Shown here: one piece after another, positions 44,672-57,449 of the stretch
Layout: each line of letters opens with the position of its first letter
Numbering within the stretch: the first letter of the stretch is position 1
Source: Phocoena phocoena
Taxonomy: Eukaryota > Chordata > Mammalia > Artiodactyla > Phocoenidae
Length of the DNA: 64,000 nt
Assembly (NCBI RefSeq): GCF_963924675.1
Contig: NC_089220.1
Span: 171,354,761 to 171,418,760, forward strand
Reading direction: 5' to 3'
Made by a program: the position numbers and the translations under genes
Notes under the pieces: generated by a model
The model's database searches: none
What the model was told of the DNA's origin: nothing
Seen by the model: the letters and a program-made list of their open reading frames with translations, nothing else

Positions 44672-44821
44672 TCAGTTTAGTGAAGGAGACCGATCTGTGG
44701 TCCAGAGTAATTCAATGTATGGCCATTTGGTTTGGAGACAGCGTTTAATAGGAGTGTCATCTGTCTGTAGCATGGGATCTTCAAAACCCATAACAACTGC
44801 GGTTCCTTCCACATACATTAC
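44672..44821 (-). CDS. MINDY3: MINDY3 terminal coding exon
   Basis: The coding part is 150 bp, 49 codons plus TGA. It starts VMYVEGTAVVMGFEDPML and ends WTTDRSPSLN. Acceptor TTCAACAG. The stop is at 44674-44672. The exon continues into the 3'UTR without another splice signal that I can identify. An overlapping plus-strand frame (44601-44828) is a shadow of this exon. Confidence 0.96.
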   Translation of the reverse strand, partial: VMYVEGTAVVMGFEDPMLQTDDTPIKRCLQTKWPYIELLWTTDRSPSLN

Positions 44822-47800
44822 CTGTTGAACAAAATAAAGCCACCAAGGTCAATCAATCAATATTCTTAGCAGAGTCTTCTGAGGGATACAGAACTTTTCA
44901 TAGGCTAGCAAACAGGGCACTGTGTACTGTTTCATATGGAACTTTATATCTAGTTTTATTTTGATAGAAATTATAAGCTAGAATATCTGCTTCCTGATTA
45001 ATGTGAAAATAAATCTGGAAATGAGATAGTGAAACAATTTTAACTACTAGCTGAATTCAGATTGTAAGATCATGATTTATAAGAAGTGTATGCAAATCCC
45101 AAGAACATACTATTTCTGAAAAAGGAAAAATCATTCTTCCAGTAGTATATTTTCTTTATATAACAACATTTACTTAGCTCCTATTGCTTTAATATGGAGG
45201 CACTCAGCTATATATTCTGAGAAGGACTTTATTTTCCTCTTTCAATCTAAATGTTGAATTTCCAGAGCTGCAAGCAAACTGGATGTTTGTCAATGAAATT
45301 TTGTATTATTGTACTAAATACTTCTGAAATACTATTCATGAATATACTTTGTTCTGCATGAAAAATCATGGAGAAAAAAAATTAAAGGACGTCAGGTCAG
45401 AAACAAAAATCTCTATATGTAATGGCAATGACTATTAAAAAGATACACTGGCAGGTGGATAGATATCAGAAAAGTTTTATTTTGATTTCTTTAAACAACT
45501 TCTAGAAGTCATTTGTGAAGTAACATACTAGCTAAAGCCCTACCTCATTATAAGCGCCCACTGTATACATTAAAGCATTCAGTCATGAATTTCGCTTTGT
45601 ACCAAGAGAAATTCTAACTGCATAATTTAAAAGGAACAGGTACAGACGACTGCCCTCTTCCAAAGTATGTGTAATGATTTTTACACTCAGTGGCTGATAC
45701 ACATGATTGTAATTACGTTCTTCCAAGATAAAAGCTATGAACTATTTGACCAAGGAGCCAAGAGAAACAACCTGATTAGCCTTAAGCTGGAGTCTCCTTA
45801 AAATACATAAAATATGGGAATATTTTCTATTACTAGGCCAGATAACTTGGTTTCATAAATCTCTTTTTAGGAGGCTCTAAAGACATACTTTAATGTGAAA
45901 CAAATACTTTTACTTTTTTTGCATCTGTACTTTGGTTGCTGTAGTACTTTCTAGTTTTGATGGAATAAATTTACTATTAGAACAGTTAAGTCATGCTTTT
46001 CAGCTCTCCAAAGCAAAACTTTTCTCTGAAAATCCCTTGCTCATGGTGTTAGAGCAGACCTGCTTGGGAGGAGTACCCCGACCTACCTGTGTGGCCTCCC
46101 TGGCGGGTCACATTCCCTTCCACTTGGCCAGCCTTCTGTTGTCTGTTTCCTCAGATATTTTTAGTAGTACCTTACTCTGCGGTCTACCAGATTTCTAGCT
46201 CCTGAGTAACTTTATGGTATACCTCTGCAACTTAATGGCATACGTGCTTCGTGTAAAGAGTGCTTACATACTACTGTCATGTTAATAGTTCATCTTTGAT
46301 TTCTGACCTCTTTGTTAGTATGTCAGACGCTTGTCATGAGCACGACTTGAAAACTTACTATATACAGGTAGCGTGGTCAAGCAGACCAAGGACACGACTG
46401 GGAATCAGGAACTCAGTTCCAATCCCTGCTCTGCCAATGACTTGCTGTGTGACCCTGGGTGAGTCACTTAATCTCCCTGTCTCAGAGGCCTCATCTGTAA
46501 AATATGGATAATATTTGACTGACCTACCTTGCAGGGATTGTATAGGCAAGTAACTAAGTAGTGACTATAAAGTACCTTCTATGACAAGGCTACATAAAAC
46601 TTCAAAATCTAGAGGAAGCACTCATTTACACATATTAGAACAGAGCATACAAGTTGGCTTACTGACAATTTATATTTTGCTATAGATATCAGCAAATCAT
46701 TTTACTATGAAAAAGATTTTCAAACCTAATGTAATAAAAGTTCTAATTTATATTGTTATGAAAATAAATTTTAGTCACAGGTTTAGATTTGCTCTAACTG
46801 AAATTATGCATCTAATATACATTATGATCTATTTTCTCTAGCCATCCTCAATTTAGATACATCTGAAACCAGCATGGGTATTTCAAATTAAAAAGGCATG
46901 TTAACCACCAAATGTAAAATAGCTAGTGGGAAGCAGCCGCACAGGGAGATCAGCTCGGTGCTCTGTGACCACCTACAGGGGTGGGATAGCGAGGGTGGGA
47001 GGGAGACGCAAGAGGGAGGAGATATGGGGATATATGTATATGTATAGCTGATTCACTTTGTTATACAGCAGAAACTAACACACCGTTGTAAAGCAATTAT
47101 ACTCTAATACAGATGTTAATCATTTAAGGTATTAAAAACGGAACCACTTGCTTCAGGACAATGGGGCCAGTTGCTGGCACTGGAAGAAGACACCCCCTAC
47201 CGCAGTATTTCAAGACACTGGAGGCCATTCATGAGGGAAGTAAATAGGGGTTCAGCACCAACTGTCTCTATGGCACCTTCCAACTCAAAAGCCAGTGGGG
47301 AGCTTCCAACTGTGAGGGGTGAGTCTGTTGACGCTGCCGGGAATCGCCCTGCTCTCTGAAACACAGCGTGCTCAATTATCACCCTTTCTGTCATCATTTG
47401 TTCAAGTCTTCCTTTACTCCTTTAGTACAGTTTTATAGTTTATTATTTTATTTGTATAAATACTTGGGTTTTTGGTTTGGTTTCTGCTTTCTGAGATTTA
47501 AAAGTTATAGTAAAATAAACTTCTGTATTCCCACACACACACACACACACAAAAGGCACGTTAGGCTTTACACCTTCTAATATTAGCTATAGCTACTGTG
47601 ACTGTTACTGGCATAAATGCAAACATAGGAGCTATATCTTAGGTGTAGGCAAAGCTCATTAATCAAAGAGGGTGAATGGGCGAGACCAAAGTTTTGATTT
47701 AAAGCTGGTGCGTATATCTGGATGCGAAGCACTGATGTGCCTTTGTCTGTGGAGCAATGCACAGTGGGTGAGCCGTGGGCTCTAAGGGGGGCGCCCTCGG

Positions 47801-50800
47801 CTCCCGTCGCAGCTCCGCCGTTTCCCGGCTGCCTGACGGCGGCAGGCTGCTTACCTCTCCCATGTGGCACTTTCCTCCACTGTAAAAGGGGGATATACCG
47901 GCAATACTTACTTCCTGGGATGGTGTTAAACTTCAGGTAAAACAAAGTGCTTAAGCCAATTCCAGGTAAATGCTCAATAAATGCTAGGTGTTATGGACGT
48001 TAATTTAAATCCTTTAAAATATTTTTCTAAATCAAGAATCTCACTCTCTTACCCCTTCTTTCTCCATTTAAACGGATCAGTAGCTTTCAGCACACTAAAC
48101 TTGATTTAGTAACATCTACAACACCCAAGGTCTAAAATATGCTCTGATAGTAAAGAGACTCCTAGAATAATCTCCTTCCTTAGGTGGCAAGTTTATGGGA
48201 ATCAAACATTGTTATATACTCCTGTATTTTATCAAGCCAGGTGAAGACAAATTACAACGTGAGTTATCATACCTTTTCATTGTAATTTGATTGCTTCAGT
48301 CCATTGTAGTGGTAGACAGTAAAAGACTCTGGACCACTGGAACCCTGTTATAAACAAAGAACAATTAAAACTAAATCTTTATATCAGGCAATTTCTAATT
48401 AGCAATTGAAATTAAAATGGAAGTTTCTTAATTCCACATCCTTTGATTACGGAATCATCTGACAAAGCAAGACACTTAGACTTATGCAGTTAACTACCAT
48501 AAAACCTAAAAGCTGAAATTTGCTTCTGGGGAAGAGACTGGAAATTGGGAGAGTGCTGATTTTTATTATAAGCTCTTCTACAGTTTATATTTTTAAATAA
48601 GTGCATGTATTACTGTAATTTTTTTAAAAAGGGACACAGTTCTAAAATGCAAAAAAATTTCCTAAAATGTATCTCTGCTTTTTTTCTGCTTATAATTTGT
48701 TCCTCTCAATAAATAAATACAGAAAGGCAGTGATACCACTTTCACTCAGATTCCAAACATATGCACCAATACTTCCAATTCGGTCCGCAGTACCAAACTG
48801 GGGCTTTCCATCCCCACAAATATCTTCTGAATATTGTGAACCTTAACTGTGAAAAGGAAACATAGTGCTGAGAGATTTAAACAACATTCAATAGAGAAAG
48901 GAAACTGAATAAATCAGTAGACTAACTTCCAGAGAAAGTGATCATGTCATTCCCACTGTTCTTTGGTTCTCAGTTCGCTAAAGCTCAAGTTCACCTCCCT
49001 AAACGTAGCCTTGAAGGCCGTTAACGGTGGGGCCCCTGCAGGTGCCTGACTCCCAGTGATTCGCTTTAGTGCCTACGGCTGAGTGTCCCCGTGCCCATCC
49101 CCCTTAAGGATCTTCCTGGTCATATCTGATTGTGACAAAAGTTGGGCCAGTGTCCCTCCTTGGAATTTTTTCCAGTTGGAAGCAAGAGAAGGCGCTCCTT
49201 TCCAACGAGAAGGGATGAGGTGGGGATGAGACTCCTTCCAGCCCCAGAGGCTCCCGGCACCACCTTCCAGGTGCTGCTTCCTCTGTCCTCCCGTCGCTCT
49301 GAGCTACTCCTCCCAATTCCTATCATCTTTCTGGCCCACGTCAGGCAGTTCAGGCTGGGATTTGCAACCAAGAAGCCTAAACTACAGGACCTAACCTACC
49401 CTTCCAGTCTTCTCTCCAGCCACTCACCTTCCTGAATTCTGTTTGAGACAAGCATATTCTTCATCTTCCCATGAAGAGACCTTTGGTTGTTGGCTCTTTG
49501 CACATTTGTGATTTTTTAAAGTCTTTTCTCATTTTTCAAGATCTGGTTCAAATCTTACTTTGTAAAGTTTGCCTTAAATACACTATTTGGATTCCTTATT
49601 ACTTTGGGATCTTTCTAACAATTGTCTCAATTAATTTGTGAATCATATACTACTTTGCATTATCTTTTCAGTTGTTACATTTTTAACTGTTTTCAACTTT
49701 TCGGGTCTAAAATCTAAGCTCATAATTTTTTGTATCCCCTTCAAATGCTTTACAAAACAGAAAACTCTAGAATTTATTCAGTCATCTTAATTGTATACAT
49801 GAGTCAGTGCAATTAGTCACTTAATTTGGCTGTTGATTTTCAGAGTTAGTTAATATACTTTAACCTACAAAATAAATATTTTACTACAATTGAATACAAT
49901 TTACATATCTCCAGTTCTAGTAACTAACAACTGATATAAGATAAATAGCAACGAAAGGTAGTGTAAAACAGTGCTTAAAGTACTTTGTCTCTTTGCTTGG
50001 ATAACCTACACTGGATCCTGAATTGGCCTCGTGCTAGCAGTATGACGTTAAACCATTTTCTTAAGTTCCCTAATCCTCTGTTTCCTCATTGACAAAAATG
50101 GGGGAAAAATAATACCTAATTTGTAGGGCACACGGTGCCTGGGTACATAGTACATGCTCAATAAATGGTAGCTGCGCCTGCTAGTCTTACCATAAACCAT
50201 GCTGGTATCTGATGAAATGATCACAATACACCTGGCTAAATAATCTGGGTGGGTGGTAAAACCCTGCACTCGGATAGGAAGACAAGCCAGGTGTAGGCTG
50301 TAGAATTAGCCAATGACACAGACATAACTTGAGCATACTGAGACAGGTATAGATAGATCCTTTTAACTCAGCTCCTGTCACAGCCAGTGGAAGGCATGTC
50401 CCAGCATGAAGCAGCACAGCTCCACTCCAGTAAAAGGCTTTCCTTTTACTCAACTAAAATTCTCCTCGAACTTAGCACTGGTAGCAGTTCGCACTACATG
50501 AGGCTCCTTTACCTTCTTTGCTAGTATTTAGAAAGTCCTAAAAAGATACATACCAATCAATTAACAACAGTTACCCGAGAGAAGGAAAACAGGGGTGGGA
50601 GTGGTTTAAGAGAATCTTTCTCTTTTTACTCCACAAACTTCTGAATTTGAATCTTCCTTTAGAAAAACAATATCAATGTGTCTATATTGGTGTATATACT
50701 CTCTTCCACCACCCCTGTCCCCCAGAGTTTTGTGTTGCTGTATTGGAACACACAACTCTTCTATCCTCTCTGTTGGGAAAGTATTTACATGATAATAGTG

Positions 50801-53682
50801 CTTTATTAGTCTAATATCTGCATGTGAGAACATTTTTAACTAGTAGAAAAAAATGCTGAAACAATCATAATATGATCCTCCCAACAGAACAAAACAATAA
50901 ATATATTTCTTCAGCTATGTTACCTGATCAGGAAAAAATTCTTGAAGAAATGGACCCAATAATATGATTCCTAATCCTTCTGGATCTAATTTATTCTTCA
51001 TGAGATTTATACTGTGGGGAGAGAAAAAAGAAAACCAGTGGATACCAATGGAAAAAAAAGCTTATTTTTCTTCTTTCATGGTTAAATTACTATAACACAT
51101 TTGACTGCCAAAAATCCTGACAGCTGTTCTTTTTAAACCCTTAATGACAAATACACAGGATGACATCTAATTTGCCAAAACTTGGTTATTTTTAAACCAG
51201 AGTAATCTGTTACTATTTAGAATTTAAATTATGATGATGACTTTGGAATATTGTTCCTTATTAGGTAAAGTAACTTAAAAACCCAGGCTTGTAAAAACAG
51301 GCTTTTAACCTCCCAAAGGCACATTCTCTTTGCTTCATGGCTACGCCTGTATTTAACTATCAAAAGAGGCATTTAACTTAAAATAAACTTTTTTTTTTTT
51401 TTAAGCCCAAAGAGAAACAGAAACAGCATCAAAAGCAGTGGTACATCAGATAAACAGAAACATCTCCGAAAAAGCTTACTTTCAAGAACCAAATGAGGTG
51501 GAGGCTTAAAATTCTTACAGTGTAAACTGAAGGTCAAAAAAGGTAAGATAATTCTCAAAGAGCTGAAGTATAGGTGTAACGATCAGGTGTAGCCCAGGCT
51601 GCTGACAGGTATTATGTGTGACTAGAGAGGAGGCGGAGAAAAGTGGACTGCAGTTTGAAGAGAGTTTTAAAAATGAAAATGGTCTTTTCAGAAAATTTTC
51701 ATTCTCCATGTTATCTTTCAAACTATAAATGTCAGGTTAAATACAACTTAGGATACAGCTGACCCTTGAATAACATGGGTTTGAACTGCACAGGTCCACG
51801 TATATGTGGATTTTTTTTCAATAAATACATACATGTACCATAAATAAAGTCTCTTCCTTATGATTTTCCTAATAACATTTTCTCTTCTTTAGCTTACTTT
51901 AAGAATACAGTAATATAATATATATAACATGCAAAATATGTGTTAATAGACTGTTTATGTTACGGGTAAGGTTTCCAGTTAACAGTAGGCTATTAGTAAA
52001 GTTTTGGGGGAGTCAAAAGTTACACACGGATTTTCATCTGTGCGGGGGTCAGTGCCCCTAACCCCTGTGTTCTTCAAGGGTCAACTGTACAACATGCAAA
52101 GGATATGACACTTTAATGGGTCTGAGTAATGCCAGGAGGTTATGACATGAAACAGAGAAAGGCAAGGTCATATTATATTTAATATAATTTACCAGTCCTT
52201 GATAATAAGGCCCTGTTAATGGGCCATCACATATTATAAATGTGACTAGACCAAAGGACCGAATAAATAACTCAGTGCAATCTTTCTACTTCTAGAAAAA
52301 CGATTTGACTCTACTGTGCTAACTTTAAGATTCAGGGTATGTTATGTATTCTTATGAAACAAGGAAAATTAAGTAGATGACGTATAGGCATCTACGTAAG
52401 ACTCTGAAACAAAAAACCAACTTTGCCTTTTTCCTCCTTCCCATCTAAAGAATTGTTAGTAACCAAAATTACCTCAGTTCAATTCCCTTTTGCGTATCAG
52501 AGCAATGTAAACAAGGTCTCCACTTGGAAATCAGTTAAGAAATACGGTAGTTACTATTATCTTATTTATTGGACTAGTTCAACTGTCTCTGAATTTCTCC
52601 TCTTTAAGTTGGAATCAACAATTATGTCTACTAAGTAAGGGTCACATCACAGCGCTAGGTACTGACATTGAGACATATTAATTCAGATGTGATTAGTTTG
52701 CAAATGTTTATATGTATTTCATACTTCCGAAGAAAATACACCCTATCTATCTAAAAACAGAACAGGATCAAGTTCTAAAAACTGTGTACCAATATGTTTT
52801 ATGCTGCTTTTGCTGAATCCTTTAAGCTAAAGTTTGTTCATTGTCAGATACATTTTCAGAAGGGGAAAAAAACAAAACAAGACAACTGTGCAGAAGAAGG
52901 AAAACTTAGTGTAGATCAAATGTGATTTTTAAATCACCCATATTTGATTAATATATTATATATTTGATTACCGTATTTGATCAAAAGATCTATCCACTTA
53001 ACCAGAGAGAGATTTTCCCATGGATAATAAAGATCCCAAATTTATGGAAGAAGTTATAGATGTAATAATGTACATTATTAACGAAGACAACGACTGGTAT
53101 TAATGTTAGGCAATACTGAAAATTATATTCTGTAACATACTGGGGCCACTTGCAAAGGCTTCAGATCATTTAGAATGTTCAGGGTCTTTATAAGACTGAA
53201 TGTCAAAGGCCTGCTGGTTATTTAAGCGGGACGACTAGCAATACAGACATTCTACATAACTGTCACTACTTTCGCCGAAGGTGCTAAAGACATGCACAAA
53301 ATTTCAAAATATGGAAGAAGTTTCACAGTGAGAAAAATAAGGAAAAAGGCATTTACATTTTTAGGACCCTTTTTAAAAAACTAGACCATAAGTGCAGAGT
53401 GGAAAAGGAAGCTCATTTTAAGTAAGTCAAGTCTCTGCTATAATACTGATTGGTCTGACTGCTTCCTAAATCGTTGCTTAATATCAAGTGCTATGCTTCA
53501 TATATGCATAAACGCTTAGATTTTTTTTAAAAAGGCAATAATGTGTGTATAACGTTTTACATTTAACAGAATCAAGAGTTGGTTAAGTAATACTTCGTAT
53601 GTAGCTTACTATTCAGGATCTGAAACAAGGTCCAATGCTTTCATCACATCTTCTAGGAGTGAATCAGGTATGAATCCATTAT
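44672..53682 (-). CDS. MINDY3: MINDY3 C-terminal part (last four coding exons), partial gene
   Basis: MINDY3 (FAM188A, CARP) is a deubiquitinase of the MINDY family that cleaves K48-linked polyubiquitin. The spliced exons 53682-53610, 51011-50924, 48344-48273 and 44821-44672 give about 126 residues ending TTDRSPSLN-stop. I recognise these as the C terminus of the roughly 445-residue vertebrate protein. The translation contains two EF-hand-like loops, DPEDNGFIPDSL (first residues from the preceding exon) and LDPEGLGIILLGPF. Phases agree at every junction: Asp split G|AT, Tyr split TA|T, then phase 0 twice. All three internal introns (2598, 2579 and 3451 bp) are GT-AG. The catalytic Cys/His region lies in upstream exons to the right of the window. 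I found no further exon before 64000, so the next intron exceeds 10 kb. No disabling change is visible. Confidence 0.96.
46370..46585 (+). mobile_element. MIR, sense
   Basis: It is well preserved: TCCCTGCTCTGCCAATGAC, GCTGTGTGACCCTGGGTGAG, TCACTTAATCTCCCTGTCTC, CATCTGTAAAATATGGATAA. It sits antisense to MINDY3 in the last intron. Confidence 0.88.
46927..47120 (+). mobile_element. L1 3' end, sense, heavily 5'-truncated
   Basis: GGGAAGCAGCCGCACAGG, GATCAGCTCGGTGCTCTG, GGGATAGCGAGGGTGGGAGG and CTGATTCACTTTGTTATACAGC, ending ATACTCTAATACAGATGTTAA. This is the 3'UTR of the cetartiodactyl L1 lineage, about 190 bp, antisense to MINDY3. Confidence 0.9.
47532..47550. repeat. (CA)n microsatellite
   Basis: A CA run of about 19 bp followed by AAAA, within the last MINDY3 intron. 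Confidence 0.9.
47740..47995 (+). mobile_element. MIR, sense, GC-rich middle
   Basis: Its 3' half is typical (GTAAAAGGGGGATATACC, GCTCAATAAATGCTAGG). The 5'/middle part is unusually rich in CpG (TCCCGTCGCAGCTCCGCCG, CTGACGGCGGC) for such an old repeat. Confidence 0.75.
48273..48344 (-). CDS. MINDY3: MINDY3 exon, second from last
   Basis: It is 72 bp, exactly 24 codons in phase 0: GSSGPESFTVYHYNGL then KQSNYNEK. Acceptor TTTATAACAG; donor GTATGA. Confidence 0.95.
48345..50923 (-). other. MINDY3 intron between the third-last and second-last exons
   Basis: It is 2579 bp. It holds a sense MIR at about 49960-50195. The remainder, including a GC-richer patch at 48950-49420 with short overlapping frames, was not assigned to any family. 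Confidence 0.7.
49960..50195 (+). mobile_element. MIR, sense
   Basis: CCTCTGTTTCCTCATTGAC, AAAATGGGGGAAAAATAATACC and GTACATGCTCAATAAATGG match the 3' half of MIR. Confidence 0.75.
50924..51011 (-). CDS. MINDY3: MINDY3 exon, third from last
   Basis: It is 88 bp. The acceptor CCCCACAG is followed by T, completing the split Tyr. The exon then codes INLMKNKLDPEGLG, IILLGPFLQEFFPDQ, and donor GTAACA follows CAG. It carries the second EF-hand-like loop. Confidence 0.95.
51012..53609 (-). other. MINDY3 intron between the fourth-last and third-last exons
   Basis: It is 2598 bp. It contains a MER2-like DNA transposon at 51756-52087. The rest is unassigned AT-rich sequence with no conserved exon visible. 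Confidence 0.7.
51756..52087. mobile_element. MER2-like Tigger-class DNA transposon
   Basis: Terminal inverted repeats CAGCTGACCCTTGAATAAC at the left and the complement TTCAAGGGTCAACTG at the right, flanked by TA target dinucleotides (51754-51755 and 52088-52089). Internal text (TTTGAACTGCACAGGTCC, GTCAGTGCCCCTAACCCC) fits MER2, a non-autonomous element mobilised by Tigger transposase. It is 332 bp, close to the usual full length. Confidence 0.92.
53610..53682 (-). CDS. MINDY3: MINDY3 exon, fourth from last
   Basis: It is 73 bp. The acceptor TTCTTTTCCAG precedes AT (completing Asp), followed by codons NGFIPDSLLEDVMKALDLV and SDPE. It ends TA before donor GTAAGC. The EF-hand-like loop residues D..D.NG.I are encoded around the start. 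Confidence 0.95.
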
Positions 53683-56600
53683 CTGGAAAAGAATTACAGA
53701 AGCAATTTGGATTAAGTTTACTTCAAGAAATGCTATTATTGCTGCTCAGCCAGACGCCAGTGAAGAATCACATAAGAGGGATACAAAGAATTAAGAAACA
53801 GCATGTTAAGTTTGTTGTGGGCACAATATTATTATTAGGTACTCTCTTAGTTTTCTTGGGCACATAGGTGAAGATTTATTTTCAAGGTTAGTTTTCTAAT
53901 ACAAAAATGAACCACACGACTTCTCCCTGAGAACTGCAAGGAAACCTGAAAGCCAAGTTACTTCTTAAACAGGCTTACAAATTTAAATGAGGCAAGTTTT
54001 TTCCTACTTAGGTTTTTAGCAGTCATCCAATTAAAATAAACCTTTACCAGTAAATTCTTTTTGTCGCAATGTTATTTTAGCTTCTTGCAAGAATGTTCAT
54101 GAACCACCGTTATTTAGATCTCTGACAATATACGATCAAGAAAAGATATCTCTCGACTTAAATCAACAGACCTGATTTAAATAAAAGCCATAGATTTAAT
54201 AGCGAAAAAAATTCAAAGTTGGCACGCAGAGTAGAATCAAATGTTGATGCAGAGTAGTTTATGGAAAATGGGCTCGATGAGGAAATAGCATTGTAAATGG
54301 CCCAAACTCAGATGATGCAATAGGACGTGATACACACAAAAAGCTTGTAGGGCAGTTTGAAACCACAGTACTTATAAACAAGCAACTTGATTCCCTTAAA
54401 TGTACAATGCCTGACTTCCTCTACCCATTTATTCTTTCCTGAAGACTGTCTCAGCTTTAAATCAACTTCCAACACAATAACCTTTTCAGGGATTAGGATA
54501 ATTAAGGAAAGAAAAAAAAAACAAACCTTGTCCTGGAGGACAAGATGCCCAAAAGCCCTGCTTCTATAATCAAACTATAGAAGAAAGTGCAGTTGCTCTT
54601 TCTGCACATAGTGTGTGCTCTATCGGCAAGGAAATAAAGAACTTAAGATTTTTTAAAGTCTTTTCTTAAACCTCATAAGCACATGCTTACCCATGTGAAG
54701 ACAGACTGGCTTTGACAAAAAGGCTAAGAATCATTTAGGATACTTAAAAATTATCCTAAATATAATTTTAGAAAGTGAACATTTAGAATAATTCCAGTTT
54801 GTCAGGTTACCAATAATTGAAGGTATAGAGAATAAAAAAACTTGTTTGAAGGCACCTGTGAAAAACATTCAAGCTTTGTAAGCCTCAGTTGATGAGTCTG
54901 AAAGGCAGAAAATTACTCCTTTTGCTTAGTTAGGTCACAGCTAAAAGCTTAGCATTTCCGAATGTAAAACAGGCTTTATGTGGCTACTGGCGGCCGGCAA
55001 CAGTTATCCGGATAGGTTTCCATGTTTACGGGCTGTCATGTATATCCACTTGACAGCAGCAATGTGTATTACAATATTCTTCTGAAGCACTGAATGGCAG
55101 GCAGCCTTATCTCTTCTTACTGTAACCCGAGACTCGGCTCCCATCCCCAGAAAGGGCTAATGGGCTGTATACAGACACAAACAACAACTAGGAAAAGGAC
55201 ACAATGACCTCCTTAACTCAAACGTGATTAACCTCAAGCTTAAACATTCCACCACGTTTCTAAGGGGCCTAAGAGATTTACAACGTGTAAACACGGACAT
55301 TCTGGAGTACAGCAATGACTACACCAAGCCAGTGACTCTAGTTTTTGTACACACAGTATTTTATAACTGGAGACTGCAGAATCATTTTTTTCAATACCTC
55401 AAAGACTTTTAATACACCCAAGATTAGAAGAGGAGATTTGGAATTACTTTTTAAAACACTAATTTTGAAATTACTTTATTCTTTAATAATCATACCTGTC
55501 AAGACAAATTCTTTAGAAAAAGCAGCCTTAAGTCTAAGCAGATCGAAACTCACTCCATCTAGTATTTAGTCAGCTGGTTCCTCAGAGAATATGGAAACAG
55601 AGACACAATGATAAGAAGACCTCAATACCAACAGCAGAGGAAATCTGAGCGTACAATTTGTTGATTGCTCAAGCCGACCTAAGAAGCACCAAAGGAAAAA
55701 GCAGAACTTGAATGCATCGGTAATTTAACCACATGAATATAAAATGGCCTTGTACAGGCTTTCAAGCTCAGAAGAACGGGGAGGATGGGCGGGGAGGGCA
55801 AGGGGGCAGTGCCCGCGGTTGTGACGGTACGCAGCTACGGTGCCAACATTCACATACAGTTAAATTGTGTTTAAGACATTTGAAAAGGAGGAAAAAAAGC
55901 TGTTCGTTTATAAATTTAAAAAAGAGGGGTTTCTTTGTTTCTTTAAAACCCAGTAAACAGACGGCAAGAAGCGCCCAGCTCCTAGAGCTCGGAAGAGGAA
56001 CTGTGCGCAGAGCAGCGCTGGGTAGGGGCACAACGGTGAAGTGAGCTAGCAATTTGCTGGGTAGGAGGATCAGTTCAGAATGGTGAAGAAGTCGAGCTGG
56101 CCTCGAAGGAGAAGGAAGGACCCATCATGATTCCCATTTGGAAAGATGGTGCGGAGCTTGGCAGGCCTCCTAGCAGAGGCACCAGCTGAAGGGAGAGCTG
56201 CAGGAGAGAGCAGGTGTCAGGAAGCCACAGCGGGACAAGAAACAGCGGACAAGAAACAGCGTGAGAGGAGATGGGGACCCAGCACTGGGGACCGTTAATG
56301 TTTTCAAACCCCTGTAGGTGAGAAAAAGTACAGTTTCTTAGGAACAGAGGAGACAAGATCAAGTTGAGAATTTAAGTGCTGTTGGTTTTAGTAAAAAATT
56401 AACAAATTATTTTATTTTTACTCAATGTTGTATCATACTTTACCTAGCTATTATTATTGACGCTTTAATAACATATCCCTACAATTTAATAGAACTCTTA
56501 GTGAAGAAAAGTATGTTGGCTTTTGCCCAGAGGCAAGGTTAGGGCATTTTCGTAGTCACGCTTGCCCTGGTCTCCTGGCTTGTGTCTCCTTGCTGCTTCG

Positions 56601-57257
56601 CGCCTCTGGCCCCGTCAACAGAGGCCATGGACAGCAGGGATGCCATGACCCGGGGGCCGGGCACGGTGCTTAACACAAGCAGCTGCTCAATAACATGTGT
56701 TACGTTCAATTATTCAAGCTAATCCTAATTTCAGATTTAAACAAACTGCTCTGTTCAGGCACCATGGTCCAACCAAAAACAGCTCTGTGAATTGTACCTA
56801 GGAAGTTTACAAAGAAACGAGTAGCTGCTTTACGGCCTGTCCCGCAGAACCACTTCAATTTGTGATGGGAAAGTTGCAAACCAAACTAAACAAGCTGCAC
56901 AGGATAAAGAAAAAACTATGGCTGGGGCAGCAGGAAACAGTGATGAGAATGGTACAGCAAGGTGAATGGAAGTGACGGAAGGGATGCAAAGGTAGAGAGA
57001 AGACGACGTGATTTAAGAGGAAGAGAAAAGACAGAATTAAACAAAAGACAACTTCTAGATAATGTCTAAGGATGGGTGTATACTAAACTATCTACAACAA
57101 GTAAAATTATTCTTAAAGATGAAAAAAATGTACCACACTGAAATCATTCAGACAAAAGATGCTATCAATATATTTTAGCAACCTACAAAGAATACAAGGG
57201 CTCTTTAAAATTAAAATATATATCCCTTGTCCAAAGAGGGTTGATGAAGTCTACAAC

Positions 57258-57272
57258 GGGGGGGGGGGGGGG
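57258..57272 (+). repeat. Poly(G)15 within a purine-only tract
   Basis: Fifteen consecutive G bases followed by AGAAAGAA and, after a T, AAGAGGGAGAGAGAGAGAAG to about 57308. In the MINDY3 transcript this is a C run. Prone to slippage and to quadruplex formation. Confidence 0.9.
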
Positions 57273-57449
57273 AGAAAGAATAAGAGGGAGAGAGAGAGAA
57301 GAAAACAAAACAAACCCCATTACGGGCGATGCTAAAAATTTCAAATACCATCTGTGTAGAATTCAGTTCTTTGGCGTGGCGATTACTGAATAAGCTCTAT
57401 GCTACACGGTTTTGGAATTTTTTCTTTTTTAAACAACAGTATGGTCAAC

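Larger units (their letters stand above)
44822..48272 (-). other. MINDY3 last intron
   Basis: A 3451-bp intron with a sense-oriented MIR (46370-46585), a sense L1 3' end (46927-47120), a (CA)n run (47532-47550) and a CpG-rich MIR (47740-47995). The rest is unassigned AT-rich sequence. A stretch at 47160-47360 with short frames on both strands was not identified. Confidence 0.7.

Noticed and set aside
49104..49435. Mutually overlapping ORFs on both strands in a GC-rich intron patch of MINDY3
   Set aside because: No splice-bounded similarity, no family motif, and sense and antisense frames of similar length, as expected by chance in GC-richer DNA.
53670..53867. Plus-strand 65-codon ORF with a hydrophobic C terminus
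   Set aside because: Its start overlaps the antisense of a real MINDY3 exon, and the rest is intronic. No independent support.
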